Numbered from the stretch's first letter, positions 46,479 through 56,748 are shown. The stretch is 64,000 nt of DNA from Pseudoalteromonas sp. '520P1 No. 423' (GCF_001269985.1 NZ_BBZB01000002.1:1054001-1118000); one strand, 5' to 3'. Translations and numbers: made by a program. The notes: generated by a model from the letters alone, not told the origin.

Positions 46479-48743
46479 TTAGAAGAAAGTGTAATCTAAA
46501 CGAATGGCAATACTCCTACCTTGTAAATACTCTATATAGTTTTGAGCGGTAGTATTGGTTTCTGAGCGTTTACGGGCACGTTTGTACTTTATCGCATCAT
46601 CGTCTAATAAGTTATTAATATGCAGGCTTAATGTCACATCATCAGATATTTCAAAACGACTTGAAAGATTTACAACTCCATAAGAAGGCACTTTATCTTC
46701 ATCTCTTACATCAAAATGCGTTTTGTAATCACCATAGTATGAATAATCAGCACGTAAATAAGCTTGTTTACCCATCAATGAAAAACCTTGATCTAATGCT
46801 AAATAACCATTCCATTTTGGCACCATAGTCATGTCATCCCCTTTTAGTGCGCTGATCGCATCATTATCTTCAAGGATGGAAGAGTTAGTATATGACGTAT
46901 TAAATGACATTTTTAAATCATCAGCCACTTGTAATGTAGATTCAAATTCAAAACCCCTTGATCTTGCTTTACCGCCATTTGCTGTATAACTAAAGCCACA
47001 TGTGTCCATGTAAACATCAGTTAACATACCACTCCAATTGATTTGGTAAATTGCTAAAGCATAATTAAAACTATGATCAAAGGCTGAGCCTTTTAATCCT
47101 AATTCATAATTTTCAATTTGATCTGATTCATAACGCTTTTTGAAATCTTTTGCTTTTGGATCGCTAGCACAAGATTGTGATAAAGGACTGTTATTGCCAC
47201 CAGGCCTATAACCTTCGGTATATAAACCATATATAGACATATCGTTAGTTGGGCGATAAGAAGCACTCAGCTTATAGCGTTCACCACTTTCTTCACCACT
47301 TTCTTCACTTTCACCATCCCACCACATACCAACACCGGTATCTTTAAGGCCATCTTTAATATTGTAATGACGCACGCCACCATTTAATTCCAGCTCTCCT
47401 GCTTCGCCTAAATCAAATGCATATGACACATCAGTAAAAAATGATAATTCTTCTGCATAGCTTTCAACTATATTCCATTGCCAATGTTGCTGACGATTAT
47501 TAAAGTTAGTTTCACCCACTTCAAACGGGTCTTCCCAAGACCACCAAGCAGCGATAACAGCTGTCGCGATTTCTCCACCTTCATGATATTGTGCTTGATA
47601 ATCATCTACATTATTTCTTTCGGATTTATCGTAAAAACTGCCTATTGTCCAAGACAATGGACTTTTTACATCTAAATTCTGAATTCTAAGTTCATGTGTT
47701 GTTCTTTCTACTGGCCAGTCATTGATTATCCATGTTTTAAACATGTCTAACCCATCTAAGCGACTCCAATTATGTAAAGAGTTTTCTTCTATTTCACGAT
47801 ATGAACCTGCATAAGACAGATTTGCAACATCAAATATATTTTCAACATTAACATTCAAAGTAAATAAATCAGTTTTAGATTTAGACCAAGGATCTATGGC
47901 ATCAAAGAGTTGATATTTACTTGGCACATCCGAATTTGTAATTGGCGCTGAACCACTTAAACACTCAGGTCGACTATATTGTTGACCACATGAATCATCT
48001 TTATAAAAATCTACATCATAGCCATATTTAGCTTCAGGGTTTTCGGTTAAATTATATTTCCAAACATAATCAGGTTTGGAAGTATCGCCTTGATTATAAC
48101 CACGTGTACGATCTTCCATTAATGAATAACCTAATGTGATATCTACTTCATCGTTCACTTGCCATAATAGCTGACTACGAATAAAGTTACTTTGTGCATC
48201 AGATTGTAAACCTGTATTTATGTTCGTATATTGGCGATGATCTTGTTGTAAATTACCGTTAACACGTAAAGCAACTGCTCCATCTACCAGTGGAATGTTT
48301 ATGCCCAAAGACATATTTGTATCATAGCCCTCTACGTCTTTCTCACTGCTAGTGAGCATAGAGCCAAATAATTCAAACTCATCTAAAGCGGGTTTTTTAG
48401 TAATGATCCTGACAGTTCCACCAATCGCATTTGATCCATAAAGCGTACCTTGGGGACCACGTAATACTTCTACGCGTTCAACATCTGATAAATTAGTAAA
48501 CTCAATTGGAATATCATCAACAAAAGTACTTGTAGTATCAGGAGCTGCGCTATTTCCCCCACTTAACCCCCTTAAAATTAATTGACCTCTAGGCATAGCA
48601 GCACCAGCTAAACTTCGGTATATGTCTTCTGCATTTTGATAATTTCTATCAGCAATTTCCATTGCAGAAATACTTGAAATTGCCATAGGTACTTCAATGA
48701 TAGTTTCATCTTTACGACGAGCTGAAACTGTTGTTTCAATCAC
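46479..48743 (-). CDS. TonB-dependent outer-membrane receptor
   Basis: A beta-barrel receptor of 754 residues in the open frame. The plug domain holds VEVLRGPQGTLYGSNAIGG and IRIITKKP near 95-115, and a long barrel ends in a terminal Phe (LDYTFF). The sequence upstream encodes a normal signal peptide (STTIVSILTSTSVFAEEV) in frame with it, but the likely ATG at 48853 reaches it only if one A is added to an A7 run (48827-48833). The true protein is thus probably about 790 residues. Its ligand is unknown; no transporter gene adjoins. Confidence 0.88.
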   Translation of the reverse strand: MIETTVSARRKDETIIEVPMAISSISAMEIADRNYQNAEDIYRSLAGAAMPRGQLILRGLSGGNSAAPDTTSTFVDDIPIEFTNLSDVERVEVLRGPQGTLYGSNAIGGTVRIITKKPALDEFELFGSMLTSSEKDVEGYDTNMSLGINIPLVDGAVALRVNGNLQQDHRQYTNINTGLQSDAQSNFIRSQLLWQVNDEVDITLGYSLMEDRTRGYNQGDTSKPDYVWKYNLTENPEAKYGYDVDFYKDDSCGQQYSRPECLSGSAPITNSDVPSKYQLFDAIDPWSKSKTDLFTLNVNVENIFDVANLSYAGSYREIEENSLHNWSRLDGLDMFKTWIINDWPVERTTHELRIQNLDVKSPLSWTIGSFYDKSERNNVDDYQAQYHEGGEIATAVIAAWWSWEDPFEVGETNFNNRQQHWQWNIVESYAEELSFFTDVSYAFDLGEAGELELNGGVRHYNIKDGLKDTGVGMWWDGESEESGEESGERYKLSASYRPTNDMSIYGLYTEGYRPGGNNSPLSQSCASDPKAKDFKKRYESDQIENYELGLKGSAFDHSFNYALAIYQINWSGMLTDVYMDTCGFSYTANGGKARSRGFEFESTLQVADDLKMSFNTSYTNSSILEDNDAISALKGDDMTMVPKWNGYLALDQGFSLMGKQAYLRADYSYYGDYKTHFDVRDEDKVPSYGVVNLSSRFEISDDVTLSLHINNLLDDDAIKYKRARKRSETNTTAQNYIEYLQGRSIAIRLDYTFF

Positions 48744-48853
48744 CTCTATGGCATCTTGATCTGTGACTTCTTCGGCGAAAACTGAAGTACTAGTTAAAAT
48801 AGATACAATCGTTGTTGATAACAGACTTTTTTTGCGTGAGTTAAAGTGAACAT

Positions 48854-49327
48854 AATTTCCCTTTAATTAATTTTTATTATATGCGCCAGAGGAATAACTT
48901 ATGACGAAATACCTGATGACTTGTTATATATTCGTATTTTATGAATTAATATTCAATGAGTGCAAAATACATACAGTTTGATTTGAGATCAAATAAACGG
49001 CCAATTTGCATAAATAATTTAATAAAAATCAGTAAGGGTTAGTTTACGATCAATATAGTTGATTTTAATTTGTGTTTTGTGAAATAGATACCAGTAAATG
49101 GCGTTGTTAATAGAATTTCATATTCATTTTCATGAATGATGGGGTTAATGCTTTTTGCATTTATTTATGCTTTTATTATTTTTAATTGTATATTTTAATG
49201 ATTTATTAGATTTATATCTTCTAAGGATATATTTAGGTGGAATAAATTGGAGGTGTGAAAAACTAAAGTTAGACTTAGATAAAATGAAGGCTTTACAAGA
49301 ATTAAGCAAAGCCTCTATGGATGTTTG
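48854..49327. other. Gene-free stretch upstream of the receptor
   Basis: No convincing gene. It holds the receptor promoter region and a perfect 17-base palindrome, tttgatttgagatcaaa, at 48977-48993. The palindrome resembles an FNR/CRP-type half-site pair but with a five-base rather than a four-base spacer for FNR. Confidence 0.45.
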
Positions 49328-50077
49328 TTACATACATCTTCCTGTAGATAGAAAGTGCACCCAATCATGCCTATTTTGCTTTTGGGCTGAGTTAATAGCA
49401 CTATTTACATCATAATTTACTTTTAAGAAAGTAATAACCCATTGTGTACTTTTATCTTGTTCTAAAATTGCATAGCTGGCTTGTGGACTAAAATTTTCCA
49501 TTGAATGTTTATATGGTTCATCATCAGAATATGCTTGTAAACCTACACTACCTGGATTAATGATAATTTGACCTGTAGATAACTGCACGCATCTTGGTGT
49601 ATGAGTATGACCGCATAATATAATCTTAGACTTTTGGCCACTTAATAAAGTTATAATAGCTTGATCTGAACGTACTTTAGCAGCACCAGAACTCACATCT
49701 TCTAACAAATATACTAAGTCATCTTTTGGCGTTCCATGACATAAATATATATCTTTATTAAGTTGTAGGTCAAAAGGCAGTGACTTCATCCATTTTAGTG
49801 CCGCTTCACCTAAATCGTTTAAGATATACTCCATAGTAGGGTTTGATGTTATTTCTTCATCAGTTGCTTCATATATTTGCCTATCTTGATTACCTGAAAT
49901 CGTAATGAAATTCTGTTGAATTAAAAAGTCATATGTTTCTTTGGGTGCAATAGGGCCATATAAAATATCTCCTAAATTAATAAATTTAGTGACGCCCCTT
50001 GACTTTGCATCAGCTACAACAGCTTTTAACGCAAAAATATTACTATGAATATCTGATAAAACTGCATATTTGTCCAT
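49328..50077 (-). CDS. YfcE/MJ0936-type metallophosphoesterase
   Basis: A 249-residue calcineurin-like phosphoesterase. Metal motifs run in order: LSDIHSNIFAL at 7, NLGDILYGP near 35, SGNQDRQI near 58, LCHGTPKD near 112 and CGHTHTPR near 155. The Asn-Gln-Asp in place of the usual GNHD/GNCD is noteworthy but occurs in this branch. It is cytoplasmic. It starts 14 bases after the Lrp-family gene, so the two form an operon. Substrate unknown. Confidence 0.88.
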   Translation of the reverse strand: MDKYAVLSDIHSNIFALKAVVADAKSRGVTKFINLGDILYGPIAPKETYDFLIQQNFITISGNQDRQIYEATDEEITSNPTMEYILNDLGEAALKWMKSLPFDLQLNKDIYLCHGTPKDDLVYLLEDVSSGAAKVRSDQAIITLLSGQKSKIILCGHTHTPRCVQLSTGQIIINPGSVGLQAYSDDEPYKHSMENFSPQASYAILEQDKSTQWVITFLKVNYDVNSAINSAQKQNRHDWVHFLSTGRCM

Positions 50078-50091
50078 AAATTGTGATTCTT

Positions 50092-50562
50092 TTACTCTAG
50101 TGGTAAATCTGTTTTATTTATTATTTTTCTTAAAATAAAACTTGAATGAATACTGCTGATCCCTGCAAATGGCATAAGCTGATTCAATAAAAATTGTTCA
50201 TAATGTTCCATGTCTCTTACGATAACTTTCATAATAATATCAGAAGTTTGACCTGTCACTATGCTACATTCCATGATCTCAGGTAAAATTGATATTGCTT
50301 GTTCAAATTGGTCAAATTTTTCAGGTGTATGTTCATTTAATTCAATACCAATTAAAGCCGTTAAATTTAGGTTGAGTGCTTTTTGATCCAATAAAGTAAC
50401 ATGGTTGCTGATGATCCCTGACTCTTCTAGTCGTTTTACTCTCCTTGAACAAGGAGTGGGAGAAAGACCAACTTGATCTGCCAATTCTAAATTACTTATT
50501 CTGCCGTTTTGCTGCATTAATTGTAAGATTCGTTTATCCATTCTATCAAGAGATATTTGCAT
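50092..50562 (-). CDS. Lrp/AsnC-family transcriptional regulator
   Basis: A 156-residue regulator. The N-terminal helix-turn-helix (MDKRILQLMQQNGRISNLEL, then GLSPTPCSRRVKRLEESG) is followed by the RAM ligand-binding domain (ECSIVTGQTSDIIMKVIVRD). It is typical of Lrp proteins that sense amino acids. The plus-strand binding-protein gene lies 292 bases away in the opposite direction and could be a target, which is inference. Confidence 0.92.
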   Translation of the reverse strand: MQISLDRMDKRILQLMQQNGRISNLELADQVGLSPTPCSRRVKRLEESGIISNHVTLLDQKALNLNLTALIGIELNEHTPEKFDQFEQAISILPEIMECSIVTGQTSDIIMKVIVRDMEHYEQFLLNQLMPFAGISSIHSSFILRKIINKTDLPLE

Positions 50563-50872
50563 TATTATTCACCGGTTTAGGTTTTTGTTATAGGTAAAAT
50601 AAACACCTTTAAATATTATATGTTGAAAATTACGCTTTAAATCACTAGTTTTTTGTTGATTTTTAGAGAAAAATGCCAATTTACCGGCTCAAATTTAATT
50701 ATTTGCAATAATTCACTATGACCATTAATGTATATTTAATGAATTGTTATTTAGTTGACCATATCGATATTGAATTTAAAATGCAAAATAAAAACGCAAT
50801 CTATTAACAATTAACTAGAAAATAAAAAGTTTAATAACTCATTATAAAAACAGGATGTTAAGGGGGTACTAT

Positions 50873-51757
50873 ATGAATAAACTTTATTTAGTTATATCTT
50901 TTTTACTTTTATTTACATTTCCAGCATTATCTAAACAAGATTTAAAGATCACTTGGGCGCTTTCTGACTCACCACCTACATATATTTCTAATCATTCAAA
51001 TATGAGTAATAGAGGAACATGTGATGCTTTAATGAATCATCTAATTGATGCAATGCCTGATGTCAGACATGAAGTGACTATTTTACCTCAAAGTCGAATC
51101 GGTAAAATGATGGATGAAGGCAATAAAATATGTTACCCCTGTATGATACACAGGATACAAAATACATCTCGTGCAACTTATTCGTTACCAGCATATTTAT
51201 ATCCTGCAATTTCTGTTATTACTTCAAAAAAATTAGCGCCACATCTGACTAAACTTTATGGCAATCCGATCGATATTGAAAAATTAATGAGTAATAAAAA
51301 AATTCAATATGGTAGGCAAAACGCAAGAAAATATACTAAAGAACTGCAACCTATCGTCGAAAATAGTCTAGCTTATAAAAGAAGTATCGTAAATTTTAAT
51401 TTTAAAGATTCAGCAACAGTGTTATTTGATTTACTCAAATTAAAAAGAATAGATTATTTTACTGATTATCCCGTCACTGCCACTTATCATAAAAAAATTG
51501 GTTATAAAAATATTGAAGTTATACCTATTAAACAGCTTGAAAGTGCTTTTACTTTAGGTGCCGTGGGGTGTGCTACAAGTGCTGCAGATTCATTTGCAAT
51601 AAACGCGATAAGCAAAATTGATAAAGCATTACAGAAAACAGTATTAAAAGCACCAAATTATACTACAACCCTTAACTACTGGTTATCAGAGTCTATGCCT
51701 AATTATTTAGATCAATATAACCAGAATATATTAAAGTCTGCGTCCTATAGTAATTAA
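50873..51757 (+). CDS. Periplasmic binding-protein-like (TIGR02285-type) protein
   Basis: A 294-residue exported protein with a signal peptide (LYLVISFLLLFTFPALS) and a family-3-like solute-binding fold, including ITWALSDSPPTYI at the start of the mature protein and the C-rich block NKICYPCMIHRIQNTSRA. It resembles the TIGR02285 group, which is often found without transport genes. ATG 50873 is chosen because AAGGGGG lies just upstream; the open frame extends to 50855. No permease adjoins. Confidence 0.75.
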   Translation: MNKLYLVISFLLLFTFPALSKQDLKITWALSDSPPTYISNHSNMSNRGTCDALMNHLIDAMPDVRHEVTILPQSRIGKMMDEGNKICYPCMIHRIQNTSRATYSLPAYLYPAISVITSKKLAPHLTKLYGNPIDIEKLMSNKKIQYGRQNARKYTKELQPIVENSLAYKRSIVNFNFKDSATVLFDLLKLKRIDYFTDYPVTATYHKKIGYKNIEVIPIKQLESAFTLGAVGCATSAADSFAINAISKIDKALQKTVLKAPNYTTTLNYWLSESMPNYLDQYNQNILKSASYSN

Positions 51758-51818
51758 ATTTAAAATCGGTAAAATTATTGCTCTGAATTAAAAAAGTCAG
51801 ATTAATAAGGAAGTTAAG

Positions 51819-52709
51819 ATGAAAAATAAAGTTGGTATTATTAAAAACCCATTATCTGTTATTGCGATTTTTGCAGGTATAGCTGAAATTAGTGGCACTA
51901 TGGTATTGCCCCATATTAACCCGGCTAATCAAGCGCTTTTTATATGGTTTTTAATGCTATTTCCTTTTACTTTAGTTATCTTATTTTTTATAACGCTCAA
52001 TTGGAACTATAAAGTATTATATGCACCTTCGGATTTCAAAGATGAAAATAACTTTGTGAATTTGCAACAAGCATCTACCTCAGAAGTATTACTAAAAATA
52101 GAAGACGAACTTATTCATTTAGCGAATGAATCAGTTTCAATTGATATAGAACGGACGCAAGAAGACAATCGGGTTCAAGACCATTTTACTGACACGATTC
52201 ACTCTTTAGATAATCAACTAACCTATAATACCATTAGTTCCAAAGCAGACAGAGCTTTACAGAGTGACATTCTTAAACGTATTAATAATCAAAGAATGAA
52301 AGAAGCAAGATTACTCGAAAAACAGTTGATAACTAAAGTACAAAATGATTTCAATAGTATAATTCAGCGAGACATAAAAATTGAATCACAAAATTCAAAA
52401 TTTATTTTTGATGGCGTGATTCAAAATGGACAGATGTTGACGGTATTTGAAGTGAAAAGAATTAATTTAAATACTTTTAATGGTTCTTATTTAAATCGTT
52501 TAATGGATAATTATAAAACATTTTATGCGGGCTTAACTGAAAATCAACAAAGCACATTTTCAATGATTTTTATTGTGGCGACTGATGATGACATGATTGA
52601 AGTAAATGAACGAATAGATAAACTTTTCTCAATTATTGATTTTAAACTCGAAGTTAAGACCTATTCAATTGATAGCTTGATTAATACTAATTTGAAAAAA
52701 GCATCTTAA
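51819..52709 (+). CDS. Two-helix membrane protein with a possible PD-(D/E)XK nuclease-like domain
   Basis: A 296-residue protein with two N-terminal membrane helices (near 12-30 and 42-62), a helical linker (about 90-170) and a C-terminal alpha/beta domain. That domain contains FIFDGVIQNGQMLTVFEVKR, a D-(x)n-ExK pattern as in PD-(D/E)XK nuclease-fold proteins, followed by predicted strands (SMIFIVATDDD). I do not recognise the family. It is a stand-alone gene, 62 bases after the binding protein. The nuclease idea is inference from one motif. Confidence 0.6.
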   Translation: MKNKVGIIKNPLSVIAIFAGIAEISGTMVLPHINPANQALFIWFLMLFPFTLVILFFITLNWNYKVLYAPSDFKDENNFVNLQQASTSEVLLKIEDELIHLANESVSIDIERTQEDNRVQDHFTDTIHSLDNQLTYNTISSKADRALQSDILKRINNQRMKEARLLEKQLITKVQNDFNSIIQRDIKIESQNSKFIFDGVIQNGQMLTVFEVKRINLNTFNGSYLNRLMDNYKTFYAGLTENQQSTFSMIFIVATDDDMIEVNERIDKLFSIIDFKLEVKTYSIDSLINTNLKKAS

Positions 52710-52730
52710 TGTTAAGCATTCTGTATATTG

Positions 52731-52756
52731 TTACAGGGTTAAAATAACCCTGTTTG
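52731..52756. terminator. Bidirectional terminator
   Basis: acagggtt at 52733-52740 pairs with aaccctgt at 52746-52753, between convergent genes. Confidence 0.75.
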
Positions 52757-52766
52757 CTATTTCACT

Positions 52767-53207
52767 TTATCCTTTTAATTGAGCTGTGATCCAAGTTTTA
52801 ATAGCTGGTTTATAATTTCCTACCAAATCTAGGCAAACATCGGTTGTGCAATATGATACAAATTTAAACACTTTTCCTTGGTCATTTGCTGTGATTTCAT
52901 AAAGTGTATAAGATTTAAATTTTGATTCCTTTACATCAACTTTAGCTTTACCGTCTTTGAAATCAGCCACTATATCAATATCATTTAATCTAAAATCCAT
53001 GTAGTACTTGCCAATTTTGTCGCCTTTACATGCGTAACCTACAGAAAACTTTTTAGGGTTAGATTTCAACCTTTGCAATTTAATATCAGCAACACACCCT
53101 AACGGCAAAGTTAATGTATCTGGCAATATTTTAACGTCAAATCCTTTTTCTTCAATTGCAAAAGAGTGGAACGAAATAAATAATAGTAAAACTGCAACAA
53201 TTTTCAT
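52767..53207 (-). CDS. Exported hypothetical protein
   Basis: A 146-residue protein with a signal peptide (IVAVLLLFISFHSFA). The small, probably beta-rich domain has four Cys residues (near 38, 59, 119 and 124; the last pair in YCTTDVCLDL), fit for two disulfides in the periplasm. I do not recognise the family. A hairpin follows its stop codon. Confidence 0.65.
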   Translation of the reverse strand: MKIVAVLLLFISFHSFAIEEKGFDVKILPDTLTLPLGCVADIKLQRLKSNPKKFSVGYACKGDKIGKYYMDFRLNDIDIVADFKDGKAKVDVKESKFKSYTLYEITANDQGKVFKFVSYCTTDVCLDLVGNYKPAIKTWITAQLKG

Positions 53208-53379
53208 TAAACTTTCCTTATATTATTGTTTTATTTAATGTTATTTTTTATAAAGTGATTTTAACACCGCTATTAGAGTACTGGATTTATTTTAGAAAAA
53301 AAAGTTGAATTTTAACTAGGTATATTGTAAGAAATAAAGATAAAGTTTAAGAGAGTTTATTCATAGTCAATTTTAGAGC

Positions 53380-53886
53380 TTATTCATTATATACAACAAC
53401 ACAGTTTCTTCCATTTGCTTTAGCTTTATATAAGGCTTCGTCAGCATGGTTGATACCTTCATCTAATAATTGAATATTATTAGAATGGTATACACCTATG
53501 CTTACTGTGGCATTGATAGCTTCATCAGTTAAAATAAACTCATATTGTGCGATGTGTTGTTGCATAGTGTTGGCAATTATTTTAGCTTCTTGCTCATCAT
53601 AACCTCTAAGGAAAATTAAAAACTCTTCCCCACCCCAACGTGCCAGTAGATCTTGTTTACTAATTTGTTTTTTTAATTGCTCAGCGGTTTCTTTTATTAC
53701 GATATCACCAAAACTGTGAGCATAAGTATCATTGATTTGTTTAAAATGATCTAAGTCGAGAATGATCAAGGTTCCTTTTTGTTTTTTATGATATTTAGTT
53801 ATTCTTGCTAATTTTTGATAAAAAGCGCGACGGTTTAAAGCGCCTGTTAAGTGATCAGACTCAGAAATAAGTTTCAATTTTTTCAT
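53380..53886 (-). CDS. GGDEF diguanylate cyclase domain protein
   Basis: A 168-residue, essentially bare GGDEF domain that would make cyclic di-GMP from GTP. It starts SESDHLTGALNRRAF and has LDLDHFKQINDTYAHS and the active loop RWGGEEFLIF (GGEEF). No RxxD inhibitory site is seen upstream of the loop. Its ATG overlaps the stop of the membrane protein gene by four bases; in most homologues such a membrane domain is fused in front, so the two proteins probably work as one sensor. Confidence 0.9.
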   Translation of the reverse strand: MKKLKLISESDHLTGALNRRAFYQKLARITKYHKKQKGTLIILDLDHFKQINDTYAHSFGDIVIKETAEQLKKQISKQDLLARWGGEEFLIFLRGYDEQEAKIIANTMQQHIAQYEFILTDEAINATVSIGVYHSNNIQLLDEGINHADEALYKAKANGRNCVVVYNE

Positions 53887-54248
53887 GATTCGAATATGTA
53901 AAGCCAGCCAGCATTGAATACCAAAAATAGCGTAATAAAGCCAAGTGTTTGAATAAAATCTTCAAAATCACTGAAATCCAGCGCGTGTTCATCAAAAAAC
54001 TCTTCGGCAAAATCAATAAAAACACCTAAGTAGGTCATAGAAGCACCCCCTAGTAAGATCCAATAAACTTTGGGGGTACTTCTAAGATGTTCGATTTTAA
54101 TAATGACAGCAATACATGCAATTACCATAAGTAGTTCAGAAAAGTTCTCAACGGTGGGATCGGGTAATTTCGCTGGGGAAAACAATAAAGCACCAATGAA
54201 TGCAATAAATGTAAATAAAAAAATGAAGATTTTAAAATTGGTTTTCAT
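53883..54248 (-). CDS. Membrane protein coupled to the diguanylate cyclase
   Basis: A 121-residue protein with about four membrane helices (near 7-24, 38-52, 62-80 and 100-118). The acidic loop FAEEFFDEHALDFSDFEDF lies between the last two. It has the size of a short membrane sensor normally fused to GGDEF, ends exactly where the GGDEF begins, and overlaps it through ATGA. Either a real split gene or a product of one indel next to an A6 run. Confidence 0.7.
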   Translation of the reverse strand: MKTNFKIFIFLFTFIAFIGALLFSPAKLPDPTVENFSELLMVIACIAVIIKIEHLRSTPKVYWILLGGASMTYLGVFIDFAEEFFDEHALDFSDFEDFIQTLGFITLFLVFNAGWLYIFES

Positions 54249-54354
54249 AACTCCTCCGCATAGAAAAGTATAGAAACACTTAATTTATTTGCTATTTAAA
54301 TTATTAACTTATTGCATCACACTTAGATTTTGAATAAATGTCATCTGGCTCAAA

Positions 54355-54672
54355 TTATTCTTGTTTTAGAGATTGCCATTTATTCATTTCTTGTTGAATG
54401 AAATGATTCACCAGATCAGTGTACATTTTTTCAATTGCGTCAGGGCTTAATCCTGCTTTTATTGCCCAATCACGACGTGATTGTAACATGAGTTTAAACC
54501 GTTCGGGGGCGCGTACTGACGTTTTAGATGTTTTAAACTTAGCTGCTGCTTCTACATATTTAAATCGTTTACCTAAAATTGCGATAATATCTTTATCCAT
54601 TTGGTCTATTTCACCTCTAATTTCGTCCATACCAGTACAGTCTTCAGGTTCAATTTGATTATTATATTTCAT
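54355..54672 (-). CDS. PchB-like chorismate mutase/isochorismate pyruvate-lyase
   Basis: A 105-residue all-helical protein of the AroQ class. It begins PEDCTGMDEIRGEIDQMD like PchB. By alignment with P. aeruginosa PchB, Arg14, Arg31 and Lys42 correspond to Arg19, Arg36 and Lys47, but Gln90 is replaced by Glu95. No isochorismate synthase or salicylate genes adjoin, so chorismate mutase activity or another role is as likely as siderophore synthesis. Confidence 0.8.
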   Translation of the reverse strand: MKYNNQIEPEDCTGMDEIRGEIDQMDKDIIAILGKRFKYVEAAAKFKTSKTSVRAPERFKLMLQSRRDWAIKAGLSPDAIEKMYTDLVNHFIQQEMNKWQSLKQE

Positions 54673-54741
54673 GTTTTATCCTTAAATATGTTTTTACAAT
54701 TGTATTGAAAATGCCGAAAAGGCGTAATATCGAGCCAATTA

Positions 54742-56748
54742 TTATACTTTAAAACGATTTAAGCTATTCGATAGCTCATCAGAACCGGACGACATAATAT
54801 CTAAGCTCTGCTCTAGCTCATTACCACACTGTACAGCTTCATCTGATAAATCTCTTACTTTCGTGACAGTAGAAGCTATTTCTTCTGCTGCAATTGCTTG
54901 TTGGCTAACAGCTTCACTGATTTCTACAACTTGTTGCTGGATTAAACTCACCGAATCTGTTGCATGAGTTAAGGTGTCAACTAACACATCACTTGATTGT
55001 TTATTTTCTTCAACTCTTTGTACGCTAGTTGTCATCGCCTGCTCGGCTGCAACCGAGGATGATTGCAGTTTTTCAATTATCTGTTGAATATTTGCTGTTG
55101 AATCTTGGGTTTTAGATGCTAGATTTCTCACTTCATCAGCGACTACTGCAAAGCCTCGACCTTGCTCTCCTGCCCTTGCAGCTTCAATCGCTGCGTTTAG
55201 TGCTAATAGATTAGTTTGCTCGGCGATTGTTCTAATAACTTCAAGCACGCCCCCAATTTGATCTGTATTTTGTTTAAGCTCTGCAACAACACAACTGGTA
55301 TCATTTATTTGAGTACCTAATTCAGTCATATTTTGTTTTGCTTGCTGTACCCCTGTTCGTGCTTGGATCATTTGATCATTGGCTTTATCTGCATGAGCAG
55401 CAACTTGTTCAGACGAGCTGGCCATTTCGCTACTGGTTTGCGCCATTTCAGTGGTTGCAGCAGATGCTGTTTCAATCTCACTTTTTTGCTGTGACATAAA
55501 GTTTCGGGTTGTATGGCAAACTTCTACAGCCTGATTACTTTTTAATGATACCGATTCAGTTAAATTAGTACTCTCTAAAACGAGTTTGTGTACTTTATCT
55601 GCAAATCTATTAAAAGACAGCCCTAAATCACCTAGTTCATCTGTCCTTGTGACTGCAATTCTTGCACGTAAGTCGCCTTCACCTTCGGCGATATCTTCCA
55701 TCGCTGTGACTAATGTATTTATTTGTTTTGTAAATTGTGAAGCAATTAAGGTGACTACAATACAAATTATAAATATAAGTAGGAGTGATGTGATCAAGGT
55801 ATTAAAAACGGCATCTTGTACAATCCCACCTTGTATATTAGTCGGTAACATAAAAGCGATTTTCCAGTTTATATATGGGCTTTCATTAATCACTTGTTGC
55901 CAATAAACTTGATGCTCTACCCCGTCATATTTTACTAATGACTGACCATAGTTGTGTTTATTAAATTTAACCGTTAATTCAGTAAAACCTTTAGAGTCAG
56001 TAAAGTAACTATCAATTTGTGATATGTTAGAACCAGCTGGAAAGTCTTTAGTAAATTTAGGGTAATACACTAAACTGCCATTATCGGATACTAAAAAAGC
56101 TTGGCCTACACCTTTAAATTTAACGTTTGATAATAAATCTTGACCTATCGTATCAACTAAAATATCAACACCCGCCCCACCTAAAAACTGGTTATTGTCA
56201 TCATAAACTGTTTTCATTACAGTTGAGACCATGGTTGGATCTGTATCAGCAATATTAAGCTTTATTGGACTATTAACAAATAACCTGTCTTGTTCATTTA
56301 CTGCTTTCCACCATTTTTTACCTATCACTGTATAAGATGGTGGCATCACGCCCTCTTCATCCATATATTCTTTTGATTTTGCGGTCCCTAAAAACACACT
56401 TTTGATCGTGCTATCATTATTTTTGATGTTATTAAAATATTTATTAAGGTCTTGGTAATCTTGATTATTAGATAAATCTGCACCTCTTATTTCATGTTCA
56501 GACATAAAGCGTTTTACAAAAGGGGAATTGGTAAAAGTTTCAACTATTTCTCCCTTTGCTTTAAAAAAGCCCACTACCTTTTGGTTATTCACAGTTATGA
56601 GTTGATTTACTTGTTCATTAATACTTTCAATCGCAGCATTTTTTGTATTGATGACATTAAATGCAGATATAAGCGCCATCACAATAATTAAAGTGCCGCC
56701 TATCATTACAACAAGCTGTCTTGTGATACATGCTTTAATCCAGTTCAT
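54742..56748 (-). CDS. Methyl-accepting chemotaxis protein with dCache sensor
   Basis: A 668-residue chemoreceptor. TM1 is near 10-32; a periplasmic double-Cache domain (about 35-310) contains [18 protein letters not shown] and [15 protein letters not shown], a pattern typical of amino-acid or organic-acid sensing. TM2 is near 312-336, followed by HAMP and the signalling hairpin with [20 protein letters not shown]. There is no C-terminal CheR pentapeptide. It is a single gene; the ligand is unknown. Confidence 0.92.
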   Translation of the reverse strand: MNWIKACITRQLVVMIGGTLIIVMALISAFNVINTKNAAIESINEQVNQLITVNNQKVVGFFKAKGEIVETFTNSPFVKRFMSEHEIRGADLSNNQDYQDLNKYFNNIKNNDSTIKSVFLGTAKSKEYMDEEGVMPPSYTVIGKKWWKAVNEQDRLFVNSPIKLNIADTDPTMVSTVMKTVYDDNNQFLGGAGVDILVDTIGQDLLSNVKFKGVGQAFLVSDNGSLVYYPKFTKDFPAGSNISQIDSYFTDSKGFTELTVKFNKHNYGQSLVKYDGVEHQVYWQQVINESPYINWKIAFMLPTNIQGGIVQDAVFNTLITSLLLIFIICIVVTLIASQFTKQINTLVTAMEDIAEGEGDLRARIAVTRTDELGDLGLSFNRFADKVHKLVLESTNLTESVSLKSNQAVEVCHTTRNFMSQQKSEIETASAATTEMAQTSSEMASSSEQVAAHADKANDQMIQARTGVQQAKQNMTELGTQINDTSCVVAELKQNTDQIGGVLEVIRTIAEQTNLLALNAAIEAARAGEQGRGFAVVADEVRNLASKTQDSTANIQQIIEKLQSSSVAAEQAMTTSVQRVEENKQSSDVLVDTLTHATDSVSLIQQQVVEISEAVSQQAIAAEEIASTVTKVRDLSDEAVQCGNELEQSLDIMSSGSDELSNSLNRFKV

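Noticed and set aside
49155..49415. Open frame of 86 codons on the plus strand before the phosphoesterase gene
   Set aside because: Its second half is antisense to the well-supported metallophosphoesterase, and the first half is an A/T-rich hydrophobic run without ribosome site.
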